From an archaeon (GTDB taxonomy: Archaea; Hydrothermarchaeota; Hydrothermarchaeia; Hydrothermarchaeales; JALUUU01), in NCBI GenBank assembly GCA_027021185.1, contig JALUUU010000232.1, positions 1-6,363 of the forward strand: a stretch of DNA of 6,363 bases. The letters are read 5' to 3'. The notes under the pieces were generated by a model that saw nothing but the letters and a program-made list of their open reading frames with translations, made no database searches and was not told where the DNA came from. The number at the start of each line of letters is the position of its first letter. Position 1 is the first letter of the stretch. A program made the translations under genes and the position numbers. Of the stretch, positions 1 through 5,371 are shown piece by piece.

Positions 1-124
1 AAAGTTCAAATCAGTGTTTTACCTACCCCACTCCACTCGGCATAATAAAAAGCTAATAAGCTAAAAGTTAATTTCAGTACTCTATAAAGTGATCCTCTGA
101 TGTTAGCTATTAGTATGGCGGGGC

Positions 125-180
125 GGGTTTGAAGTTGTGAAGCAAAAAAAATGCACCCATTCATATGAAACTTCGAACCT
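125..180. repeat. Inverted repeat, 12-nt arms, 32-nt spacer
   Basis: The left arm GGGTTTGAAGTT (125-136) pairs with the right arm AACTTCGAACCT (169-180). As DNA, 10 of 12 positions are complementary, and the other two are G-T pairs that would be G-U wobbles in RNA, so the transcript could form an uninterrupted 12-bp stem. The spacer contains a run of eight A residues. It does not form a tRNA, although the right arm resembles a T-arm. It could be a transposon-end structure, a structured leader or chance. Confidence 0.45.
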
Positions 181-570
181 CACGTATGATAAATTCAACG
201 GCTGACACCATCAAAAAAGCCCTGGAGCTAAAGGCAGGAAAAAAGGTTACCTATCCCCTAGGACACTACTCTTGCACTTGCTTAACACGTACCGCCTGGG
301 CGCCCTTCAGCACGTCAGCACTATCTCTTTGAATGCTCCCACAAAGGGAGCTGAGAGGTAAAGGCCATTGGAGGCTACAAGGGGTTGAGAAGAAGGTTAA
401 CAGGGTGCCCTAACAGTACGTCTTTGAAACCCTATCCAGGCGTCCACGGGTCTTTGCCACCTACCTCCACCTCGTGCCCTACAACGGCCGAACATGAGGA
501 GAACATAATCAGAGCCCGGGATTGCTACGGCTATTATCCGATTAGATGCGGCTGGCCATCGCATGTTTAG

Positions 571-705
571 TACTTCCTACGCCTATCCGTGCTCTACTAC
601 AACCACCTCAGAACCAATCAAGACGTAGGAGAGCCTCCTGATCTAGTGCACGGAGAAACCGAATTCGAAAGACTATGCAACATCCTGAAGGTGTTCATAT
701 CCTAA
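571..705 (+). pseudogene. Remnant of a DDE-type transposase C-terminus (candidate)
   Basis: This frame is open for 44 codons and ends at TAA 703-705. It contains LYYNHLRTNQ, followed by GEPPD and a hydrophobic tail ending NILKVFIS. The order fits the last part of many DDE transposases: an aromatic helix, YYN..R.H/NQ, a G.(T)P.. turn and a short C-terminal helix. In the same frame a TAG at 568-570 separates it from a 61-codon stretch (385-570) that has no recognisable similarity. No DDE triad is visible upstream in any frame. The call rests on a short motif match by eye; chance similarity or another protein family is possible. Confidence 0.35.
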
Positions 706-758
706 ATTTGATTTCACTTCTTTACGCCTAACGCCTGAAGACACTCTAAGCCCTAAAG

Positions 759-766
759 CTATAATA
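759..766 (+). promoter_or_regulatory. Candidate TATA box for the thioredoxin-like lipoprotein gene
   Basis: The sequence CTATAATA is centred about 30 bp upstream of the preferred ATG at 793. Archaeal transcription normally starts about 25 bp downstream of the TATA centre, so the transcript would have almost no leader. This fits the poor upstream ribosome-binding sequence. Confidence 0.45.
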
Positions 767-792
767 GGACATTGCTATACTATAGAAAAAGG

Positions 793-1314
793 ATGAGAAA
801 TGTGGTTAATAATCCGAGACTGATAATGCTCCTAGCTGTTTTGTTGCTGTTTGGAGGTTGTGTGGGCTCTTCTCCAAATGAAGACTCTTCCCTTAAGCAG
901 GGTTCGGGTTTCAAGACTCTGGGCAGCGTTACCTGGCTCCTCAGCTATGATGAGGCTCTTAAGAAGGCCAAAGCAGAGAATAGAGATATGATCATGTATG
1001 TGGGAGCTTCCTCCTGGTGTATATACTGCCAGAAAATGGATAAAGAAGTGTTTTCCGACAAGGTTATAGCGGGATTAATTCAGGATAAATATGTCCCCGT
1101 TGTTATAGATATAGATAAGAGGAGCAATCTCAAGATACTGCAGAAATATAACATCCCAGGGCATCCTGCTTTCTTTATAGTTAATGGTGAAGAAAAAGTT
1201 CTGAGAACCAGAATAGGCTACACTAAAAGAGATAGCTTTGAAGAATTTCTTCGAGGAAGGGGACCCTCAAAGGCGAGTAGCTCCCAGGTGAGCAAAGTAT
1301 TCAAAGTAAAATAG
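793..1314 (+). CDS. Thioredoxin-fold lipoprotein with WCxxC motif
   Basis: Probable extracytoplasmic thiol-disulfide protein of 173 residues. Numbered from ATG 793, residues 9-20 form a hydrophobic signal segment ending in the lipobox LFGGC, with Cys23 as the probable lipid-anchored residue. A Ser/Asn-rich linker follows. The thioredoxin-like domain covers about residues 48-160, with redox motif W-C-I-Y-C (Cys76, Cys79) and the expected cis-proline in GHP (Pro125). The best family match by eye is the thioredoxin_7/SoxW-like group, whose members reduce or isomerise disulfides outside the membrane. An upstream TTG at 772 would add seven residues (MLYYRKR). ATG 793 is preferred because it leaves a normal signal-peptide N-terminus and fits the TATA spacing. 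The gene stands 148 bp before a sensor kinase, and no substrate is evident from context. Confidence 0.88.
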   Translation: MRNVVNNPRLIMLLAVLLLFGGCVGSSPNEDSSLKQGSGFKTLGSVTWLLSYDEALKKAKAENRDMIMYVGASSWCIYCQKMDKEVFSDKVIAGLIQDKYVPVVIDIDKRSNLKILQKYNIPGHPAFFIVNGEEKVLRTRIGYTKRDSFEEFLRGRGPSKASSSQVSKVFKVK

Positions 1315-1390
1315 GGGATTAATAATAAATACCTTTAGAAAACAATGAAAATTGAAATGGGGGCACAGGGTAAGGAATGGATGAACTAAT

Positions 1391-1401
1391 CTTAAAGTTT
1401 A
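1391..1401 (+). promoter_or_regulatory. Weak candidate TATA box upstream of the first kinase gene
   Basis: CTTAAAGTTTA is the most TATA-like sequence in the 148-bp gap before the kinase gene. A start about 25 bp downstream would give a leader of roughly 40 nt, consistent with the gene having a Shine-Dalgarno site. Co-transcription from the upstream gene is also possible. Confidence 0.25.
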
Positions 1402-1433
1402 GTTTCTGAGGAAGATCTACCGATCACCAGTTG

Positions 1434-1445
1434 TCTTCTAGAAGA
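1434..1445. repeat. Perfect 12-bp palindrome TCTTCTAGAAGA
   Basis: The sequence is identical to its own reverse complement. It lies 6 bp upstream of the AGGAG ribosome-binding site and 17 bp upstream of the kinase ATG. With no loop it would not make a stable RNA hairpin, so if functional it is more likely to be a binding site for a dimeric protein. Chance is a fair alternative. Confidence 0.35.
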
Positions 1446-1451
1446 GCCTCC

Positions 1452-1456
1452 AGGAG
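1452..1456 (+). promoter_or_regulatory. Ribosome-binding site AGGAG
   Basis: AGGAG is separated by six bases from ATG 1463. This decides the kinase start and shows that this genome uses Shine-Dalgarno initiation on leadered transcripts, unlike the other promoters in the window, which look leaderless. Confidence 0.7.
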
Positions 1457-1462
1457 ACGCCA

Positions 1463-3376
1463 ATGATATGGAAAACTCTAAAGGAACATAAGCAAGGGAT
1501 ACTCATCGCCGCCTTAGGATGGATAATTAATATCCCCTACTGGACCTACGAAACAGCCGTAAGAGGTGTTCCAGTTATTGGTCATTCGAAAGAGCTCATC
1601 CTTGAGCACTTATTCATCACAGGCACCATACCGATATTCATGCTGCTTGGATACCTTTACGACAAGAAGGTAACTTTAGAGAAAAAGCTAATAAAATACT
1701 CTGATTTCCTGGGAGAGAAGGTTGAAGAACGTACAAGAGACCTTGAGAAGAAAATCAGAGAACTCCAGGGACTGTACGAGATTTCTGATCTGCTGAGGAA
1801 AGAAGTGGATCCCCCTAGCATGAGCCGCGAAGTGACGAAAAAAGTGGCCCAGTTGATGGAGGTTGAGGAGTGCTGCATAATCCTTTATGACAAAGAAAAC
1901 ATGGAGTTCCACGCCCTAGAACCAGCATATGGGATGAGCGACGAAGAGCTGAAGGCTCTGAACTTCTCCCTGGAAGATGCGGCTCATACCCTAGAGAAGT
2001 GGCCTGAGAAAGAGCCTCTGATATCAAACGATCCATCCAGTGATAAGAGACTAATGGATGACCTCACCCGGAAGTTTAACGAAGGCGGTCTTTTATTGGC
2101 TAAGTTGTTGGTGGCGGGGGAGTTCCTGGGGGTGCTGCGGCTGGCGGGGAAGAAGGGCGGCTCCTTCAACGAGGAGGACGCCCGCCTAGCAGAGATAATC
2201 GCGAGCAGGATAGGCGCCGCCCTCCACACCATGCGCCTCATCACCGAGCTACGCCAATCAGAAGAATACCATCGCGGGCTAATGGAGAACGCGGCAGATG
2301 CCATCTTTGTTCTAAACTCCCGGGGCATGTGCGTGGATGCAAATCCTAAGGCCGTTGACATAACAGGCTACAGCAAAGAGGAACTCCTGCAAATGAGTAT
2401 CAATGAGCTGTTTCCGAAGTATCAGCAGCCCCTCCTCGAGAAAAAGTTCACCGATACTCTAAGGGAAGGGAAATGCCTCTGCGACGATCTCATTATCCTC
2501 ACTAAATCTGGAGACGCCATCCCAGTGGAAATCAGTGCCAGCGCAATGGAAGTTAGTGGAGAAAAAGTTGCCATGACAATCATCCGAGATGTAACTGAAA
2601 GAAAGAAAATGGAGAGGGAGATAATAGAGTCCGGCGAGCGTCTTCGTCTGGCATATGAGGAGCTTAAAAAATTAGACAAGGTGAAAGACGAACTCATAGC
2701 CCGTGTCTCCCATGAACTCAGAACACCCCTAACGGTTGCCAAGGGCGTGCTTGAGGTCCTGAGAACCGACGACCCCAGGGAAGACAGAAAACAGCTTTAT
2801 CGGACGGCCCTGAATGCTCTTCAGAGACAGAACGCCATTATTGGGGATCTTATTGATATATCGAGCGTCCAGAAAGGCAAGCTTAGGCTTTTTCCCCGGG
2901 CGATTAAGCTTCCACCAGCCGTGGAGGCTGTAATTTCAGAGCTATCCCCCTTCGCAGAGGGGAGGAGCATAACGATACGCAGAGACTTCGAAGACGGCAT
3001 CCCAGAGGTTAAAGCTGATGCAAAGCAGTTAACCCATGCCCTGAGAAACATTCTCAGCAACGCCATAAAGTTCAACCGTGACGGAGGGGAGATTGGAATC
3101 TGCCTGAGGAACAAAAAAGAAATCGGCGCCGTGGAGGTGTGCGTCATGGACACGGGTATCGGGATTCCTGAGGAACATATAGAAAGAATCTTCGACCGCT
3201 TCTATCAGGTTGATGGCTCCCTAACGAGGCGATACGGCGGCACCGGGCTGGGCCTCACAATAGCCAGGGAGATCATAGAGGCGCACAACGGCAGGATAAC
3301 CGTGGAGAGCAAGCCCGGAGAGGGCAGCATGTTCTGTTTCACCCTTCCTGTGGCTGATCAGTCAGATACTGTTTGA
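1463..3376 (+). CDS. Membrane sensor histidine kinase with GAF and PAS domains
   Basis: A 637-residue kinase that should autophosphorylate a histidine in response to an intracellular signal and pass the phosphate to a response regulator. Two hydrophobic segments (about residues 13-30 and 46-66) anchor it, with a short external loop between them. A charged coiled-coil linker (70-110) leads to a GAF domain (about 115-255), a PAS domain (about 268-380) and a second short helical linker. The kinase core follows: H-box SHELRTP with His417, N-box with Asn529 and Asn533, G1 box D563TGIGIP, F-box around IFDRFY (576-581) and G2 box GGTGLGL (592-598). All catalytic motifs are intact. The start is set by AGGAG at 1452. 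There is no receiver or HAMP domain. The last 19 bp overlap the convergent kinase gene. Bases 2100-2290 (residues about 212-275) are clearly GC-richer than the rest of the gene. Confidence 0.93.
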   Translation: MIWKTLKEHKQGILIAALGWIINIPYWTYETAVRGVPVIGHSKELILEHLFITGTIPIFMLLGYLYDKKVTLEKKLIKYSDFLGEKVEERTRDLEKKIRELQGLYEISDLLRKEVDPPSMSREVTKKVAQLMEVEECCIILYDKENMEFHALEPAYGMSDEELKALNFSLEDAAHTLEKWPEKEPLISNDPSSDKRLMDDLTRKFNEGGLLLAKLLVAGEFLGVLRLAGKKGGSFNEEDARLAEIIASRIGAALHTMRLITELRQSEEYHRGLMENAADAIFVLNSRGMCVDANPKAVDITGYSKEELLQMSINELFPKYQQPLLEKKFTDTLREGKCLCDDLIILTKSGDAIPVEISASAMEVSGEKVAMTIIRDVTERKKMEREIIESGERLRLAYEELKKLDKVKDELIARVSHELRTPLTVAKGVLEVLRTDDPREDRKQLYRTALNALQRQNAIIGDLIDISSVQKGKLRLFPRAIKLPPAVEAVISELSPFAEGRSITIRRDFEDGIPEVKADAKQLTHALRNILSNAIKFNRDGGEIGICLRNKKEIGAVEVCVMDTGIGIPEEHIERIFDRFYQVDGSLTRRYGGTGLGLTIAREIIEAHNGRITVESKPGEGSMFCFTLPVADQSDTV

Positions 3377-4758
3377 ACCTCTGATTCTAATTTTGGGATG
3401 GCGAAGTAGAATACGCTTCCCTGCTTCTTTTTAATCCGCCCCCCTCTTTCATCTCTCTGCTCGATGATATTGTCCTCGACCCATACTCTACCACCATGGA
3501 GGTCAGCGATCCTTTTTACGATAGCAAGGCCCAGCCCAGTGCCTTTGACGCCTTTTTTTCCGAGGCGCTCGAACCTGTTGAAAATTGTCTCTTTGTGTTC
3601 ATCTGGGACACCATCCCCCCTATCTTTAACTGCTATCCACCACTCTCCCCCTTTATCGATTATTTCTACTATGATCTCACTATCCGGTGGGCCATATTTT
3701 ACTGCGTTGCTAATGAGGTTGGTCAGGGCATCCTCGATGACGGGATGCGCCATTACAGATTTGGCGCCGTCGCTCTTAAAGGAAATTTTCATATTTTTCT
3801 CTTCAAGGAAGGGCTTGAAGCTGGTGATCACCTCTTTAACGACTCTGTTCAAATCTATGTTTTCGAATTCAAGTTTCTCCATGCTGTCAAGTTTTGCATA
3901 TATGGATGCGTTATCTATCATCCTCTCAAGCTTCTTTGCGTTGTTGTTTATCCTTTCAAGGGCTTCTTTCATGGTGGGAGGAACATCCTCAAGCATCAAC
4001 ACCCCCGATATGCCTTTAATTACGGTTACCGGATTCTGGAGATCGTGGCGCATTATATCGGTGAAGAGCTCTTTTAGCATGTTGGAGTGCTCTAGCTTAT
4101 TGGCATATTTTTTGAGCCGTTCCTCCGAACTCTTCTTCTGGGTTATGTCCCTGATAACAGCTGTAAAGACGTGCCCCGTGTTTGTTTTAAGGCTTGACAG
4201 AGAGAGCTCTATGGGAAATTTACTGCCGTCCTTGCGGAGACCCTCCAGCTCTACAGTTTTGCCTATTACCCTTGGCTTCCCCTTCTCCAGGTATCGCTTG
4301 AAGCCCTTTAAATGGGCCTCCACGTATTCCCTTGGCATAATAACCGTGAGGGGCTTGTCTATTATCTCTTCTTCTTTGTAGTCAAAGATTTTCTCAGCCG
4401 CCTTATTCCAGAGGATTATTTTTCCGCTGTCGTTGGCTGAGATTATGGCATCAGTAGAAGTCTCCACGAGGCCCCTCATACGCTCTTCTGACTCTTTAAG
4501 CTGTTTGGTTCTCTCTTCGACCATCTTCTCAAGGCTCAGGGAATAATTTTGAAGCTGCAGCTGTTGAGCCTTTAGCTTGTTAAAGCTCCAGAAAATCACT
4601 GCTAAAATGACTAGACCAAAAAATATCATCTCAGGGAAAATGGTTGAAAAAGCGTCTCCCCCCACAATAACATGGTAAGAGTACTCAAATACGATGCCTG
4701 CTATAAAGATGAAGATAATAAGGCTCCATTTCTTTTTCTCAAAATTAATAATCTTCAT
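3358..4758 (-). CDS. Membrane PAS-domain sensor histidine kinase, archaeal-type H-box
   Basis: A 466-residue kinase with two membrane helices (about residues 11-31 and 42-58) and a coiled-coil linker (60-93) that carries the MVEERTKQLKESEER pattern commonly seen before PAS domains. A single PAS domain (about 92-210) ends in the usual IRDIT motif. The kinase core has H-box MRHDLQNPV with phospho-acceptor His238, N-box Asn347 and Asn351, G1 box D379RGDGVP, and G2 box GTGLGL (406-411). HDLQNP-type H-boxes are typical of archaeal kinases. A charged stretch (residues about 430-446) lengthens the hairpin before the last strand (GSVFYFAIP). ATG 4758 lies 26 bp from the TATA centre, so the message is probably leaderless. 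The gene diverges from the coiled-coil gene and converges on the other kinase. No partner regulator is present in the window. Confidence 0.93.
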   Translation of the reverse strand: MKIINFEKKKWSLIIFIFIAGIVFEYSYHVIVGGDAFSTIFPEMIFFGLVILAVIFWSFNKLKAQQLQLQNYSLSLEKMVEERTKQLKESEERMRGLVETSTDAIISANDSGKIILWNKAAEKIFDYKEEEIIDKPLTVIMPREYVEAHLKGFKRYLEKGKPRVIGKTVELEGLRKDGSKFPIELSLSSLKTNTGHVFTAVIRDITQKKSSEERLKKYANKLEHSNMLKELFTDIMRHDLQNPVTVIKGISGVLMLEDVPPTMKEALERINNNAKKLERMIDNASIYAKLDSMEKLEFENIDLNRVVKEVITSFKPFLEEKNMKISFKSDGAKSVMAHPVIEDALTNLISNAVKYGPPDSEIIVEIIDKGGEWWIAVKDRGDGVPDEHKETIFNRFERLGKKGVKGTGLGLAIVKRIADLHGGRVWVEDNIIEQRDERGGRIKKKQGSVFYFAIPKLESEVQTVSD

Positions 4759-4778
4759 TTTTCCTTAATCAGTCTGTT

Positions 4779-4789
4779 TATAATTTAAA
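4779..4789 (-). promoter_or_regulatory. TATA box for the minus-strand kinase gene
   Basis: Read on the minus strand the sequence is TTTAAATTATA, centred near 4784. Its centre is 26 bp from the first base of the ATG (4758), the spacing expected if transcription starts at the start codon. The AAGGA just before the ATG would then not be transcribed. Confidence 0.6.
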
Positions 4790-4791
4790 TC

Positions 4792-4825
4792 TTACTTGAT
4801 GTAGACAATTACCTGATGTAGACAA
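4792..4825. repeat. Tandem 17-bp repeat between divergent promoters (candidate operator)
   Basis: Copy 1, TTACTTGATGTAGACAA (4792-4808), is followed without a gap by copy 2, TTACCTGATGTAGACAA (4809-4825). They differ at one base. The pair starts 3 bp from the minus-strand TATA box and ends 3 bp from the plus-strand TATA box, covering the position where the BRE of both promoters would lie. Direct-repeat sites of this length, placed symmetrically between two promoters, suggest a protein-binding operator controlling both genes. The regulator is unknown, and no DNA-binding protein is encoded in the window. Confidence 0.65.
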
Positions 4826-4828
4826 AAA

Positions 4829-4837
4829 TTTTTAATA
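4829..4837 (+). promoter_or_regulatory. TATA box for the coiled-coil/PHP-like unit
   Basis: TTTTTAATA, centred near 4834, lies 26 bp upstream of ATG 4860, consistent with a leaderless transcript. The bases just upstream are A-rich (CAAAAA), as expected of an archaeal BRE, and they join the end of the second 17-bp repeat. Confidence 0.6.
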
Positions 4838-4859
4838 CTGGCGGCTTAAGGAATCTCTC

Positions 4860-5363
4860 ATGCATCAAAAAGAAAAGGAGTTTTACGATAATCGGATAAA
4901 TGAACTTCTCAAACAGCTGGAGGAGTGTCGCCTCAAGATAGAAAGTTTGGAAGAGGAGGCCAAAGAGAGGGAAGCGGAACTCTCTAAGAAAAAGAAAGAA
5001 GCACGTAAAACGTCCAAGGAGCTGGATAAGAAAACAACCGAACTCATGAAAGTCACTATGGAAAATGCTGCCCTCAAGGCAAAAATAGACGCTCTTCAAG
5101 GAAAGGTCACAGAAAAGACGCTGGCCTTAACCAAGGTCGAGGATGAGATTAAGGAGCTTGACGAGAAAATAAGGGAGATCGAGGTGGAGGAAAAAACCCT
5201 CAGGAGATTCCTCAAGGAGAAAGATAAAGAGATAGCTAAGAAGGATAGCGCCATATCTGAGAAAGACGCCAAAATAGAAATCCTGAAGGACACAATCAAC
5301 CGCCTTGAGCTGGAAAAAGCCGAGCTCATCAAGAGAATTGATAAGCTCGAAAAGTTATTCTAG
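4860..5363 (+). CDS. All-coiled-coil protein of unknown function
   Basis: A 167-residue protein that is almost entirely charged heptad repeats, with no signal peptide, membrane segment or globular domain. Heptad phasing is very regular from residue 121 to the end: units such as KDKEIAK, KDSAISE and KDAKIEI, then leucine-led units up to the final LEKLF, with Ile/Leu at core positions. Lys and Glu dominate; the only cysteine is Cys23. The similarity such proteins show to SMC, Rad50 or myosin reflects composition and gives no function. It is the first gene of a probable two-gene unit, with the exported PHP-like gene starting 8 bp after its stop, and it shares a divergent promoter with a sensor kinase. 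A scaffold, spacer or oligomerising partner role is possible but inferred only from shape. ATG 4860 fits the TATA spacing. Confidence 0.8.
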   Translation: MHQKEKEFYDNRINELLKQLEECRLKIESLEEEAKEREAELSKKKKEARKTSKELDKKTTELMKVTMENAALKAKIDALQGKVTEKTLALTKVEDEIKELDEKIREIEVEEKTLRRFLKEKDKEIAKKDSAISEKDAKIEILKDTINRLELEKAELIKRIDKLEKLF

Positions 5364-5371
5364 ATGTAAAA

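Larger units (their letters stand above)
1..792. other. Gene-poor region with eroded reading frames
   Basis: No intact gene is recognisable here. All forward frames are broken by stops. The longest forward stretches are a 55-codon frame (165-332), a 61-codon frame (385-570) and an in-frame continuation to 705 that resembles a transposase tail. A 12-bp inverted repeat lies at 125-136/169-180. A short direct repeat ACGCCT occurs twice with 8-bp spacing at about 727-737, just before the promoter of the next gene. The pattern of short frames in shifting registers, only the last of which resembles a protein family, suggests a decayed insertion. A non-coding RNA is not excluded, but no known RNA family was recognised by eye. 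Confidence 0.5.

Noticed and set aside
1..63. C-terminus of a gene entering from the left edge
   Set aside because: All three forward frames close within about 63 bases, and none of the short peptides looks like a protein family.
125..180. tRNA or tRNA fragment suggested by TTCGAACC
   Set aside because: No acceptor, D or anticodon arms can be drawn around it, and there is no CCA-type end. Only the single stem is present.
385..570. 61-codon forward frame in the gene-free stretch as a real small gene
   Set aside because: The composition is rich in Pro, Ser, Thr and Cys with no family pattern, no ribosome-binding site and no well-placed TATA box. It is better read as part of the eroded region.
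772..792. TTG start for the lipoprotein adding seven residues
   Set aside because: ATG at 793 gives a normal signal peptide and better spacing from the TATA-like box. The seven extra residues add nothing to the lipoprotein signal.
1345..1389. 14-codon frame between the lipoprotein and kinase genes as a leader peptide
   Set aside because: There is no ribosome-binding site, no regulatory codon run and no attenuator-like hairpin. It is too short to distinguish from chance.
3464..4381. Long forward open frame (305 codons) opposite the second kinase
   Set aside because: It lies wholly antisense to a gene with all histidine-kinase motifs. Its Ser/Leu/Phe-rich composition is what the opposite strand of such a gene gives, and no domain is recognisable.
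4860..5363. SMC/Rad50-type ATPase fragment
   Set aside because: There are no Walker A, Walker B or signature motifs and no head domains. The resemblance is only coiled-coil composition.
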